Positions 19,163 through 28,747 are shown, numbered from the stretch's first letter. The stretch: 64,000 nucleotides of DNA from Streptomyces albus subsp. albus (GCF_000719865.1 NZ_JOID01000028.1:1-64000); one strand, 5' to 3'. Notes: generated by a model not told the origin, from the letters alone. Program-made: numbers and translations.

Positions 19163-19927
19163 GCGGGGCGGGAGTTCGGGTCCGCGGTTCCGGCGGGGCT
19201 TCCGGGGCGGCCGGCCGGGAAGGCGTTTTCCGGGCCCTCGCCGAGGCGGCCGGGCGATCGGTTCTGCGCGTCCGTGTTGAGGTCCGGGTGCCCCTTCGGG
19301 TGGTTCTCGCGGGTGTTCGCGCAGACCTCACGGGAGAGTACAATTGCACATATTAAATCGACGCCTCCCGAGAGGTGTCCGAGTTCCCCTGGCGCGAAAA
19401 CTCATTCAGTGACACCCGTCACAGCGTGGCCTTCTTGTCCGGCCCAACTGGCTTGCGGTAGTGGGAAGTGCGCGTGTTCCGCCGACTGCGTCGGCCGCGG
19501 TTCCGCGTGTTGTCCGGCACGGTCCGGCTCCGTCCGGCTCCGTGCAGCACGGTCCGGGGGGCCGGGCGGCGCCGGGGCGTGTGCCGCCGGCCGAGGCGGA
19601 CGGCGGCGCGGGCGTCCGCGCCCCATGTCGAGCGGATGCCGCCATGCGCCCACCTCCGCGATCCGGCCCCTCCGGTCTGGGTACCTCCCGCCTCCCGGCA
19701 CCGTCAAGACGCCAGGAGTCCCCGGCTCCGGCGGCACAGCCGCCTGTCAGCCAACAGAACGTCTACGCAGGGGTGTTGGGCGGCAGTGAGACGGGCGCGG
19801 GCCGTGGACGGGCCTACAGCGCGCGGAGGAGGCTCCGCGGGGACGGACGGGACCGGGACGGCCCGGAGCGCGTCGTAAGGGGCGAGAGGGGCGCGTGAAG
19901 CCGCTGGAGGCCCGAGTGATGCCAGGT
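19163..19927. other. Noncoding region with an AT-rich island, between bldC and tRNA-Asp
   Basis: No open frame here has convincing codon bias or a start signal. An AT-rich island at 19337-19360 contains TACAAT (19339-19344) and TATTAAAT, strong -10-like elements on both strands. Together with the tRNA-Asp scar at 19928 it may be the remains of a lost insertion. Confidence 0.45.
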
Positions 19928-19948
19928 GTGCGGTCCTGACGGGATTTG
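19928..19948 (-). repeat. 3'-end fragment of tRNA-Asp (attachment-site scar)
   Basis: Twenty-one bases match 20094-20114 exactly, in the same orientation. They comprise the last 17-18 nt of tRNA-Asp (acceptor strand and half the T-arm) plus 3 nt of flank. The match stops abruptly inside the T-arm. Duplication of a tRNA 3' end is the usual mark of integrase-mediated insertion. Only about 145 bp separates the two copies, so any element has been lost. Confidence 0.7.
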
Positions 19949-20096
19949 CTGAGTTACCGGCGGCTACACCGCCTCCGTGATTCCACGACCGTCCAGTTCG
20001 CCCGCACCCCGCGCGGGTCGCCGGTGTGGGGGGAGGCGGAGCCGGGGTGAACGGAAGGGCCCGCCCCTCGATGAGGTGCGGGCCCTTCGCTCCGTG

Positions 20097-20171
20097 CGGT
20101 CCTGACGGGATTTGAACCCGCGGCCTCCACCTTGACAGGGTGGCGAGCACTCCAAACTGCTCCACAGGACC
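20097..20171 (-). tRNA. tRNA-Asp(GTC), copy 1
   Basis: A 75-nt cloverleaf on the minus strand with acceptor GGTCCTG/CAGGACC, anticodon loop CTGTCAA (GTC, Asp) and discriminator G. It is identical to the copy at 42122-42196. Confidence 0.97.
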
Positions 20172-20262
20172 TTGCTGCCGCGCCGACTTCCGTGCGCTGC
20201 GAAGCCAGACTCTACAGCAGGTCAGGCACGCAGTCGAACCACGGCCCGTCCCCGGCGCGCGG

Positions 20263-23200
20263 TTACCGCGCGGTGGACGGTGCCGCCGCGTCGACGGCCT
20301 TCACGATGCGCTTGTCGGAGACCGGATACGCCGTGCCCAGCGCGTGCGCGAAGTAGCTGACCCGCAGTTCCTCGATCATCCAGCGGATCTTCCGCGCCTC
20401 CGGCGGCACCGGGCGGCCCGGCGGGAACTGCTCCAGCAGCCAGGCGTATTCGTCCCGCATCTCGTGGACCTTCGCCATCCGGCTGCGGTCCCGCTCGGCG
20501 TTCACCGGCATCTGCTGGAGCCGGCGGTCCGCCGCCACGAGATAGCGCATCAGGTCCGGCAGCCGCCCCACCCCGTGCTCCGTGACGAAGCCCGGCTTGA
20601 TCAGTTCCGCCAGTTGCTCCCTGACGTCCGCGACCGAGGTGAGGAGCGCCGACGACGTGGTGGACCGCAGCCGCTGCTCGCACGCGTGCCACGCGGCCAG
20701 CACCTCGCGGACCTTGCGGACGGCGTCCATCGTGGCGTCCACGAGATCGGCCCGTACGGCGTCGTACAGCTTGCGGAAGCTCTCCTCGTCCCAGGCCGGG
20801 CCGCCGCGGGCGGCGATGAGGCGGTCGGCGGCGGCGGTCACGCAGTCGTCGAAGAGGGCCTGGACACTGCCGTGCGGATTGCGGGAGAGCGCCAGCTTCT
20901 GCTGGTTGGAGAGCTGGTTCTGGGCGAACTTCGCGGGGTTGACCGGGATGCCCAGCAGGATCAGCCGGCGGGTGCCCCGCCACATCGCCTCGGTTTGCTC
21001 CCACTCGGTGTCGAAGAGCCGTACGGCCACCGACTCGCCCTCGTCCACCAGCGCGGGATACGCCTTGACGGGCTGTCCGGCCCGCCGGGTCTCGAACGTG
21101 TGCGGCAGGGTGCCCAGCGTCCAGGAGGTGAGCCCGGTGCGCTGGACCGGCCCGGCCGGGGCACCCGCGGGCCGCTCGCCGCCCGTGGACGGCTTCTCGA
21201 AGGACTGGTCGAAGGCCTTGCTGATCGCCGCCTGCGTCTTGGGCTTGAGGCGGAGTTTGAGCGCGTCGAGGTCCTTGTCCTCGGCGATCTTGCGGCGGCG
21301 CTCGTCCACCACCCGGAAGGTGATCTTGAGATGGTCCGGGACCTTGGAGAGATCCCAGTCCTCCGGGTCGATCCGGACGCCGACCATCCGCTGGAGTTCC
21401 CGGCCGAGGGCCGCCGTCAGCGGCTCCGGCCCGGGAACGGCGGCGGCCAGGAAACGCTTCGCGTAGTTCGGCGCCGGCACGTAGTTGCGGCGTACGGGCT
21501 TGGGGAGGGAACGGATCAGTTCGGTGACCAGCTCCTCCCGCAGTCCCGGAATCTGCCAGTCGAAGCCCTCCGGGGTGACCTGGTTGAGCACCTGGAGCGG
21601 GACGTGGACGGTGACGCCGTCCGCGTCGGCACCCGGCTCGAACTGGTACGTCACGCGGAACTTGAGCTTGCCCTGCCGCCAGGAGTCCGGGTAGTCGTCC
21701 TTGGAGACGCCCTCCGCCCGCTCGTTGATGAGCATCGACTTCTCGAAGTCGAGCAGCTCCGGCTCCTCGCGGCGCTTCTTCTTCCACCAGGAGTCGAAGT
21801 GCGCGCCGGAGACGACGTCTTCGGGCAGCCGCTGGTCGTAGAAGTCGAACAGCGTCTCGTCGTCCACGAGGATGTCGCGGCGGCGGGCGCGGTGCTCCAG
21901 CTCCTCGACCTCGCTCAGCAGCTTGCGGTTGTCGTGGAAGAACTGGTGGTGCGTCCGCCAGTCGCCCTCGACCAGGGCATGGCGGATGAAGAGCTCACGC
22001 GAGGTCTCCGGGTCGATGCGCCCGTAGTTGACCTTCCGCTGGGCGACGATCGGCACGCCGTAGAGCGTCACCCGCTCATACGCCATCACCGCCGCCTGCT
22101 TCTGCTCCCAGTGCGGTTCGCTGTAGTTGCGCTTCACCAGATGCTGCGCGAGCGGCTCGACCCACTCCGGCTCGATCCTCGCGTTGACCCGCGCCCACAG
22201 CCGGGACGTCTCCACCAGCTCGGCCGACATGATCCAGCGCGGCGGCTTCTTGAAGAGGGCGGAGCCGGGGAAGACCGCGAACTTGGCGCTCCGCGCGCCC
22301 AGATACTCGTTCTTCGCCTCGGTGTCCTTGAGCCCGATGTGCGAGAGGAGACCGGCGAGCAGGGAGGTGTGGACGCGGTCGGCGGGCGCGTCTGGCTCGT
22401 CCCCGGCGCCGGTGTGGATGCCCATGCCGCGAGCCACCTGCCGGAGCTGGGTGTAGATGTCCTGCCACTCCCGTATCCGCAGGTAGTTCAGGAACTCGTT
22501 GCGGCACATCCGGCGGAACGCGGAGGAGGACAGCTCCTTCTGCCGCTCCCGCACATAGCGCCAGAGGTTGAGGAAGGCGAGGAAGTCGGAGGTCTCGTCG
22601 CGGAAGCGGGCGTGCTGCTGGTCGGCCTGCTGCTGCTTCTCGGCCGGGCGTTCGCGCGGGTCCTGGATGGAGAGGGCCGCCGCGATCACCATGACCTCGC
22701 GGACACAGCCGTTCCGGTCGGCTTCGAGGACCATCCGGGCCAGCCGCGGGTCCACGGGCAGCTGGGAGAGCTTGCGGCCGGTCTGGGTGAGCCGCTTGCC
22801 CGCGTCCCGCGCGGAGCCCGAAGCCCCCTTCTGCCCGGTGGAGAAGGCTCCCAGTTCTTCCAGGAGCTGCACGCCGTCCTTGATGTTGCGGCGGTCCGGC
22901 GGATCGATGAACGGGAAGCGCTCGATGTCGCCGAGCCCGGCCGCGGTCATCTGGAGGATGACGGAGGCGAGGTTGGTGCGGAGGATCTCGGCGTCCGTGA
23001 ACTCCGGGCGGGAGAGGAAGTCCTCCTCGGAGTAGAGCCGGACGCAGATGCCGTCGGCCGTCCGGCCGCAGCGGCCCTTGCGCTGGTTGGCGCTGGCCTG
23101 CGAGATCCGCTCGATCGGCAGCCGCTGCACCTTGGTGCGGTGGCTGTAGCGGGAGATGCGGGCCGTGCCCGGGTCGATGACGTAGCGGATGCCGGGAACG

Positions 23201-24342
23201 GTGAGGGAGGTCTCGGCGACGTTCGTGGCCAGGACGATGCGGCGGCCGGGGTGGCGCTGGAACACCCGGTGCTGCTCCGCGTGCGAGAGGCGGGCGTAGA
23301 GCGGCAGGATCTCGGTGGAGCGCAGGTTCCGCTTGCCCAGGGCGTCCGCCGTGTCGCGGATCTCCCGCTCGCCGGAGAGGAAGACGAGGATGTCGCCGGG
23401 GCCCTCGGCCTGCAGTTCGTCGACGGCGTCGCAGATGGCGGTCACCTGGTCGCGGTCGCTCTCCTCGGACCCCTCCTCCAGGAGCGGGCGGTAGCGCACC
23501 TCGACGGGATAGGTGCGGCCGGAGACCTCGACGATGGGGGCGGCGCCCTCGTTCGCCTTCCCGTCCTCGCCGTTGCCGTCGTGGGCGCCGGGAGTGGTGC
23601 CGGTGGCTCCGGGGGTGCGGAAGTGGCGGGCGAAGCGTTCCGGGTCGATCGTGGCGGAGGTGATGACGATCTTGAGGTCGGGACGCTTCGGCAGCAGCGC
23701 GGCGAGGTAGCCCAGGATGAAGTCGATGTTGAGGCTGCGCTCGTGTGCCTCGTCGATGATGATCGTGTCGTACTGGCGCAGCTCGCGGTCCGTCTGGATC
23801 TCGGCGAGCAGGATGCCGTCCGTCATCAGCTTGACGTGTGTGGCGGGGCTCACCTGATCGGTGAACCGGACCTTCCAGCCGACCGCCTCGCCCAGCGGTG
23901 TGTTCAGCTCCTCCGCCACCCGCTCGGCGACCGTGCGGGCCGCGATGCGGCGCGGCTGGGTGTGCCCGATGAGACCGCGGACCCCGCGGCCCAGCTCCAG
24001 GCAGATCTTGGGGATCTGAGTGGTCTTGCCGGAGCCGGTCTCACCGGCGACGATCACCACCTGGTGGTCGCGGATCGCCGCCAGGATCTCGTCCTTCTTC
24101 TGGCTGACCGGCAGTGCTTCCGGATACGTCACGGCCGGCACGCCGGCGCGCCGCCGCGCCACGCGCTCCTCGGCCTGCTCTATCTCGGCCGTGATCTCGT
24201 CCAGCACCGCCTGCCGGGCCTCGGGCTTGCGGATGCGGCGGGCACCGTCGAGGCGCCGCCCCAGCCGGTGCTCGTCACGCAGCATCAGCTCGCACAGCCG
24301 GGCCTGGAGGGCGGCGACAGCGGGGGAGGGGGAAGTAGACAT
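20263..24342 (-). CDS. hrpA: ATP-dependent RNA helicase, HrpA family (DEAH box)
   Basis: This 1359-aa DEAH-box helicase unwinds RNA; HrpA in E. coli acts on mRNA processing and on stalled ribosomes. Motif I GETGSGKT lies at residues 100-107, the Ia region TQPRRIAA follows, then motif II DEAHERS, motif III SAT, and motif VI QRKGRCGRTADG, then HA2, OB-fold and the long DUF3418-like C-terminal region. Length is normal. The ATG at 24342 lies in a plausible context without upstream conserved sequence. It is monocistronic and ends about 90 bp from tRNA-Asp. Confidence 0.95.
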   Translation of the reverse strand: MSTSPSPAVAALQARLCELMLRDEHRLGRRLDGARRIRKPEARQAVLDEITAEIEQAEERVARRRAGVPAVTYPEALPVSQKKDEILAAIRDHQVVIVAGETGSGKTTQIPKICLELGRGVRGLIGHTQPRRIAARTVAERVAEELNTPLGEAVGWKVRFTDQVSPATHVKLMTDGILLAEIQTDRELRQYDTIIIDEAHERSLNIDFILGYLAALLPKRPDLKIVITSATIDPERFARHFRTPGATGTTPGAHDGNGEDGKANEGAAPIVEVSGRTYPVEVRYRPLLEEGSEESDRDQVTAICDAVDELQAEGPGDILVFLSGEREIRDTADALGKRNLRSTEILPLYARLSHAEQHRVFQRHPGRRIVLATNVAETSLTVPGIRYVIDPGTARISRYSHRTKVQRLPIERISQASANQRKGRCGRTADGICVRLYSEEDFLSRPEFTDAEILRTNLASVILQMTAAGLGDIERFPFIDPPDRRNIKDGVQLLEELGAFSTGQKGASGSARDAGKRLTQTGRKLSQLPVDPRLARMVLEADRNGCVREVMVIAAALSIQDPRERPAEKQQQADQQHARFRDETSDFLAFLNLWRYVRERQKELSSSAFRRMCRNEFLNYLRIREWQDIYTQLRQVARGMGIHTGAGDEPDAPADRVHTSLLAGLLSHIGLKDTEAKNEYLGARSAKFAVFPGSALFKKPPRWIMSAELVETSRLWARVNARIEPEWVEPLAQHLVKRNYSEPHWEQKQAAVMAYERVTLYGVPIVAQRKVNYGRIDPETSRELFIRHALVEGDWRTHHQFFHDNRKLLSEVEELEHRARRRDILVDDETLFDFYDQRLPEDVVSGAHFDSWWKKKRREEPELLDFEKSMLINERAEGVSKDDYPDSWRQGKLKFRVTYQFEPGADADGVTVHVPLQVLNQVTPEGFDWQIPGLREELVTELIRSLPKPVRRNYVPAPNYAKRFLAAAVPGPEPLTAALGRELQRMVGVRIDPEDWDLSKVPDHLKITFRVVDERRRKIAEDKDLDALKLRLKPKTQAAISKAFDQSFEKPSTGGERPAGAPAGPVQRTGLTSWTLGTLPHTFETRRAGQPVKAYPALVDEGESVAVRLFDTEWEQTEAMWRGTRRLILLGIPVNPAKFAQNQLSNQQKLALSRNPHGSVQALFDDCVTAAADRLIAARGGPAWDEESFRKLYDAVRADLVDATMDAVRKVREVLAAWHACEQRLRSTTSSALLTSVADVREQLAELIKPGFVTEHGVGRLPDLMRYLVAADRRLQQMPVNAERDRSRMAKVHEMRDEYAWLLEQFPPGRPVPPEARKIRWMIEELRVSYFAHALGTAYPVSDKRIVKAVDAAAPSTAR

Positions 24343-24532
24343 ACCGAGCCCAGGATCTCACCTCGCGGAAACAACTGGCGAACGAGTTACGCGCGCGGCC
24401 TGCCGGGGGTCCCGGCCGGTGGCGGTGGGGGGTTCGGCGCCCGTGTCCGTGTCCGTGCTGGTCGCCGGGTCCGGACGGGATGGGCTCCGGTCCATCCATC
24501 CATCCGTCCGTCCCGTCGCGCCGGCCGGAGGT

Positions 24533-24538
24533 TACGAT
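24533..24538 (+). promoter_or_regulatory. Likely -10 box for the secreted protein gene at 24570
   Basis: TACGAT fits the Streptomyces consensus and places the transcript start just before the CCGGAAGG ribosome-binding site. Confidence 0.4.
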
Positions 24539-24569
24539 GCCTGGAGTCCACCCCTCCGGAAGGCCCCCT

Positions 24570-25088
24570 GTGATCAGCAGCCCCACCGCGCACAGCCGCC
24601 GCTTCGCGGCCGGCGCGGTCGCCGGTGCGCTGATGGCCGTTCTCGTGGCGCTGTTCTGCCTGCCGGGCCGGGCGGCACCCGCCGTCGCGACGGGCGGTAC
24701 CGGCGTCGCAGCCGTGGCGCACGGCTTCCCGGTGGCGGACCAGGGCTCCGCGGCGGCGGAGAAGCCGGGGGGTGACGGGTCCGGGGCCGAACAGCCGTCC
24801 GGGCGGGCGCTCACGGTGCCCGGGAGTGCCGACCGGGCCGGGACACCGCTGTCGTGGGCGTCGGACGACGACGGTTCGCCGCACTGCAAGCGTCCGCAGG
24901 ACCGGGGTACCGACCCCGCCGTGCCGGCGAGCACCGTCTCCGCCCACGACCAGTGCCCCGCCCTGGGCGCGCGCCTCGCGTACGCCGAGGGGGACGGAGC
25001 CGAGGCGCTCCGCGGGCTGCCCGACGCCCGCGGTCCGACGACCTCCCCCGCCACTCCTGTGACGCTGTCGGTCCTGCTGCGGGTCTAG
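24570..25088 (+). CDS. Small secreted or membrane-anchored hypothetical protein
   Basis: The 172-aa product begins with basic residues (ISSPTAHSRRF) and one hydrophobic stretch, AAGAVAGALMAVLVALFCLPG, followed by a low-complexity Gly/Ala/Pro-rich exported region. Two cysteines lie in it, in SPHCKRPQ and HDQCPALG. GTG 24570 follows GGAAGG by 7 nt. No family is recognised. It is the first gene of a run leading to a CPVC membrane protein, DsbA and CcdA, so its cysteines may be substrates of that thiol system (inference). Confidence 0.65.
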   Translation: MISSPTAHSRRFAAGAVAGALMAVLVALFCLPGRAAPAVATGGTGVAAVAHGFPVADQGSAAAEKPGGDGSGAEQPSGRALTVPGSADRAGTPLSWASDDDGSPHCKRPQDRGTDPAVPASTVSAHDQCPALGARLAYAEGDGAEALRGLPDARGPTTSPATPVTLSVLLRV

Positions 25089-25251
25089 ATGCCGCCGGCC
25101 GGTGCCGACCGCCCGTAGCGCCACCGCGCCAGGGCCTCCCGCCGCGCGCTCGCCGCGTGCTCCGGGCCGTCTTCCGCCGCGCGCCCCGCGCACGGCTTCC
25201 GCACCGGTCTCCGTATCCCCGGCATCCGCCGTCCCCGGACAGGAGAAGACC

Positions 25252-25842
25252 GTGAAGGACCCCCGAACCACCGTGCGGCTGGCGCTGCGCGCCCCCGCCC
25301 TCTGGCCGCCCGCCCGCTGGGGCGCCGCCCTGGCCGCGGCCGTGCTGACCGCGCTGGCGGCCGGCCTGCCCACCGCCGTCATCCCGAATCCCGTCTTCGG
25401 CCGGACCGTGCCGACCACCTGGTGGGCCTACCCGGTGCTCGCCGTCACCGCCGTCCTCGGCGGTCTGCTGCTCGCGACCTACGTACGCATCGGTGCCGAA
25501 CGCGGGAGCGAGCCGCCGGAGCCGGACGGACGGGAGCGCCGGCGCCGCCGGCTGGGCACGGCCGGCGGGCTGCTGTCGTTCCTTGCCGTCGGCTGCCCTG
25601 TGTGCAACAAGGTCGTCCTGCTGCTGCTCGGGACCTCCGGGGCGATGACGGTCTGGGCGCCGGTCCAGCCGGTGCTGGCCGTCGCCTCGGTCGTGCTGCT
25701 GGCCGTGGCGACCGCGCAGCGGCTGGCGGGCGAGGTCGCCTGCGGGTCGGTGCCGGGCGCCGTCCCCGTGGGAGCGGCGGCAGCGTCCGGGATGCCGGGC
25801 ACGGCAGCCGCACCGGACACGCGGGACACCCCGCTCGGCTGA
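25252..25842 (+). CDS. Four-helix membrane protein with a CPVC thiol motif
   Basis: The 196-aa protein has four predicted membrane helices (about residues 23-45, 56-80, 101-127 and 131-156). The third carries GCPVCNK with Cys115 and Cys118 in a CxxC arrangement at a membrane face. The N-terminus is MKDPRTTVRLALRAP and the C-terminal tail is Ala/Gly-rich. GTG 25252 follows AGGAG. The CxxC motif and the DsbA and CcdA genes downstream point to a role in extracytoplasmic disulfide exchange. It is not an obvious DsbB, VKOR or CcdA, so function is inferred from context only. Confidence 0.75.
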   Translation: MKDPRTTVRLALRAPALWPPARWGAALAAAVLTALAAGLPTAVIPNPVFGRTVPTTWWAYPVLAVTAVLGGLLLATYVRIGAERGSEPPEPDGRERRRRRLGTAGGLLSFLAVGCPVCNKVVLLLLGTSGAMTVWAPVQPVLAVASVVLLAVATAQRLAGEVACGSVPGAVPVGAAAASGMPGTAAAPDTRDTPLG

Positions 25843-26207
25843 CCGGACCCGGTCGCAGGACGCACGACAGGGCGACAGAGCGACAGGGCGTACGGCACGG
25901 CGCCGCAGGCGGGGCGCACTTGGGGCGCACCGCGACGGCGCGAACCGCGCGCCGACCGGGCCGGCCGCACCGTCCGTCGGTGCCGTTCGTCCGGCTGCGT
26001 CCGGCTCCCGCCCGGGAGCGCGCCCGTCCCGCAGGGCTCGCGCGCATCGGCCGGGCCTCCGCGGGTTGCCTCGCCGCTCGCCGCTCGCCCCCTCGTCCTT
26101 CTTCCCCGTCCCCTTCACCCCCTCGTCCCTTCATCCCAGGCACGTACGCGCACAGGCCACGCCACTGACGTGGGCCGGCGCCGTGCCGCTCCCCAGGAGA
26201 GATCTCC
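25843..26207. other. Intergenic region before dsbA
   Basis: There is no supported gene. The region is GC-rich and ends in a long pyrimidine-rich stretch (about 26090-26140). It probably carries the promoter of the dsbA-ccdA pair. Confidence 0.4.
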
Positions 26208-26996
26208 ATGGCCTCCAACGGCAACAAGTCCACCCCCGGCCCCTCCCCGGCCGGCCGCAAGAACCGCGGCATCGTGATCGGCGCCGTGGTGCTGGTCGCC
26301 GCCCTGGTGCTCGGCGTCCTCTCGGCTTTCGCGACGGGCGGTGGTTCGTCCGACGACACCCCGGCCGTGACGGTCGAGACGCCCGGCGAGGGCTCGGCCG
26401 ACCCCAACGCCGACACCTACGCCCAGCTCGCGGAGCTCGCCCGCCGCGACAAGGACGACAAGCTGGCGATGGGCCGCGCGGACGCCCCCGTCGTCCTGAT
26501 CGAATACGCCGACTTCAAGTGCCCCTTCTGCGGCAAGTTCGCGCGCGACACCGAGCCCGAACTGGTGAAGCGTTACGTCGACAAGGGCGTGCTGCGCATC
26601 GAGTGGCGCAACCTCGTGGTCTTCGGCGAGGACTCCGCGCAGGCGGCCTACGCGAGCTGGGCGGCCGGGCAGCAGGGCCGCTTCTGGCAGTTCCACGAGG
26701 TGGCGTTCTCGGAAGAGGACAACATGAAGAAGGGCTACTCGAAGGAGCGCCTCGACGCGATCGCCAAGAAGGCCGGCGTCAAGGACATGGACCGCTTCCA
26801 CACCGACATGGAGAGCTACGCGGCCAAGCAGTCGGTGGAGAAGGACCAGGAGGAGGCCTACGGCATCGGGGCCACCAGCACGCCGTCCTTCCTGGTCAAC
26901 GGCAAGCCGATCGCCGGAGCGCAGCCGACGGAGGTCTTCGCCGAGGCCATTGAGGCGGCGGCGAAGCAGGCGGAGACCGAGGGCTCGGACAAGTGA
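26208..26996 (+). CDS. DsbA-family membrane-anchored thiol-disulfide protein
   Basis: The 262-aa protein has an N-terminal anchor (GIVIGAVVLVAALVLGVLSAF, residues 21-41) and an extracytoplasmic thioredoxin fold with the active site DFKCPFCGKF (Cys105, Cys108) and the cis-proline loop TSTPSFLVNG. It should oxidise or isomerise disulfides in exported proteins. The ATG follows AGGAGAG. The stop overlaps the ccdA GTG by 4 nt, so the pair is translationally coupled; CcdA is the likely electron conduit. Confidence 0.92.
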   Translation: MASNGNKSTPGPSPAGRKNRGIVIGAVVLVAALVLGVLSAFATGGGSSDDTPAVTVETPGEGSADPNADTYAQLAELARRDKDDKLAMGRADAPVVLIEYADFKCPFCGKFARDTEPELVKRYVDKGVLRIEWRNLVVFGEDSAQAAYASWAAGQQGRFWQFHEVAFSEEDNMKKGYSKERLDAIAKKAGVKDMDRFHTDMESYAAKQSVEKDQEEAYGIGATSTPSFLVNGKPIAGAQPTEVFAEAIEAAAKQAETEGSDK

Positions 26997-27889
26997 CCGA
27001 CATCGGCTATCTCGCGGCCTTCCTCGGCGGATTGCTGGCGCTGCTCAGCCCGTGCAGCGCGCTGCTGCTGCCCGCGTTCTTCGCCTATTCGATCGACAGC
27101 ACCTCGCGCCTCGTCGCCCGTACCGGCATCTTCTACTTGGGCCTGGCGACGACCCTGGTGCCGCTCGGCGTCGGCGGCTCGTACGCGGGACGCCTGTTCT
27201 ACGGGCACCGCGATCTGCTCGTCGCCCTCAGCGGCTGGCTGATCATCGCGCTGGGCGTCGCGCAGATCCTCGGACTGGGCTTCGCCTCGCGCCGCCTCCA
27301 GGAGGCGTCCGGCCGCATCCGCCCGACGAGCGCCGCGAAGGTCTACGCCCTCGGCACGGTCTACGGCCTGGCGGGCTTCTGCGCGGGCCCGATCCTCGGC
27401 AGTGTGCTGACGGTCGCCGCGGTGAGCGGCAACCCCGTCTACGGAGGCGTGCTGCTCGCGGCGTACGCGCTGGGCATGGCCGTACCGCTGTTCGTCCTGG
27501 CCCTGCTCTGGGACCGCTTCGAACTGGGGCGGAAGGGCTGGCTGCGCGGGCGTACCATCCGCGTGGGCCGGCTGGAGCTGCACACCACGTCGCTGCTCTC
27601 CGGGCTGTTCTTCATCGCACTCGGCACGATGTTCCTGGTGTTCGACGGCACGACGGCACTGCCCGGACTGCTCAGTGTGGACGGCTCGTTCGAGGCGGAG
27701 CGCTGGGCCCAGCGAGTGGGCGCGGCCGTACCGGACTGGGCGCTGCTCGGCCTGCTGGCGGCGGCGGGCGCGGGCATCGCGCTGCTCGCCGTACGGCGGG
27801 GACGGCGCGGCGCGGACGACGATCCGGCCGGTGCGGAGGGGACGCCGTCCACGTCCCCGGGGAAGGCGCCCGCCGACGGCCGGCGCTGA
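26993..27889 (+). CDS. CcdA-family cytochrome c biogenesis / thiol electron carrier
   Basis: The 298-aa polytopic protein moves reducing equivalents from cytoplasmic thioredoxin across the membrane to extracytoplasmic thiol proteins. It has six or more hydrophobic helices, with the two redox cysteines in LLSPCSALLLP (Cys21) and GLAGFCAGPILG (Cys130). It begins with GTG inside the dsbA stop (GTGA). The C-terminus adds an extra helix and a charged tail. The partner is the adjacent DsbA-like protein; a role in cytochrome c maturation is possible but less supported by context. Confidence 0.9.
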   Translation: MTDIGYLAAFLGGLLALLSPCSALLLPAFFAYSIDSTSRLVARTGIFYLGLATTLVPLGVGGSYAGRLFYGHRDLLVALSGWLIIALGVAQILGLGFASRRLQEASGRIRPTSAAKVYALGTVYGLAGFCAGPILGSVLTVAAVSGNPVYGGVLLAAYALGMAVPLFVLALLWDRFELGRKGWLRGRTIRVGRLELHTTSLLSGLFFIALGTMFLVFDGTTALPGLLSVDGSFEAERWAQRVGAAVPDWALLGLLAAAGAGIALLAVRRGRRGADDDPAGAEGTPSTSPGKAPADGRR

Positions 27890-27959
27890 CGGGCGGCCGC
27901 GACGCCGGGGCGGCCGTATGACCAGGCGGCCGCGACGCCGGCGGACGCCGCCGCACGAC

Positions 27960-27990
27960 GGGCCCGCGGAGGAACTCCCTCCGCGGGCCC
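27960..27990 (+). terminator. Terminator after ccdA
   Basis: A 12-bp perfect stem (27960-27971 with 27979-27990) and a 7-nt loop lies 70 bp past the ccdA stop. Confidence 0.75.
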
Positions 27991-28126
27991 CGCCGTGCCG
28001 CACGGGGCCCCGCAGGCCCCGTCCCGCACCGTCCGTCCGCAGCGCGGGGCCGTTTCCATGGCCCCGGCCCGGCAGGTCCGACAGGATGGCGCACGGCGGG
28101 GCAGCCGGCACAGACAAGGAGAGACG

Positions 28127-28732
28127 GTGGCGGACACACATCACCGGACCGTGGCCTGGGACGAAGCGCGGTGGCTCAACCACCCGCCGCAGGCGGCCCC
28201 GGACGGCACGGGCGCGCTCGTCGTGACCACGGGGGCCCGCAGCGACTTCTGGCGCCGCACGAGCTACGGCTACATCCGCGACGACGGCCACGCCCTGCTG
28301 ACGGAGTTCCCCCAGGGCGGGGCGATCGAAGTGACCTTCGAAGCCGACTTCACCCACCTGTACGACCAGGCCGGACTGATGATCCGCGTCGACGAGACGA
28401 ACTGGGTCAAGGCGGGGATCGAGTACACCGACGGCGCCCCGCATCTGGGCGCCGTCGTGACCCGCGAGGTATCGGACTGGTCGCAGTCGCCGGTGCCGGA
28501 GTGGGCGGGCAAGCCGGTCACCGTCCGGGCCAGCCGCGCGGGCGACGCCCTGACGCTGCGCGCCCGGTCCGCCGGCGGTCCGTGGCGGATGTTCCGGCTG
28601 GTGCCCCTGCCCCCGGAGGCCGTGGCGACGGCGGGCCCCTTCTGCTGCTCACCGGAGCGCGAGGGGCTCACCGTACGGTTCACCGGTTTCACCACGAGCC
28701 CGGCGGACACGGACCTGCACGGGACGGCGTAA
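28127..28732 (+). CDS. DUF1349 domain protein
   Basis: The 201-aa soluble protein belongs to the DUF1349 family, which has a concanavalin-like beta-sandwich fold. Characteristic segments are GGAIEVTFEADFTHLYDQAGLMIRVDE (in parts), NWVKAGIEY, and GPFCCSPEREGLTVRF near the end. Its biochemical role is not established; binding to sugars is suggested by the fold. GTG 28127 follows AAGGAGAG, and CAGGAT at 28082 can serve as -10. It is monocistronic, with a bidirectional terminator after it. Confidence 0.85.
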   Translation: MADTHHRTVAWDEARWLNHPPQAAPDGTGALVVTTGARSDFWRRTSYGYIRDDGHALLTEFPQGGAIEVTFEADFTHLYDQAGLMIRVDETNWVKAGIEYTDGAPHLGAVVTREVSDWSQSPVPEWAGKPVTVRASRAGDALTLRARSAGGPWRMFRLVPLPPEAVATAGPFCCSPEREGLTVRFTGFTTSPADTDLHGTA

Positions 28733-28747
28733 CGCCCGGGAACGGCG

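Noticed and set aside
19274..19898. Several overlapping frames between bldC and tRNA-Asp, one rich in Cys
   Set aside because: No ribosome-binding site, no codon bias and no recognisable family. The AT-rich island interrupts any sensible upstream extension.
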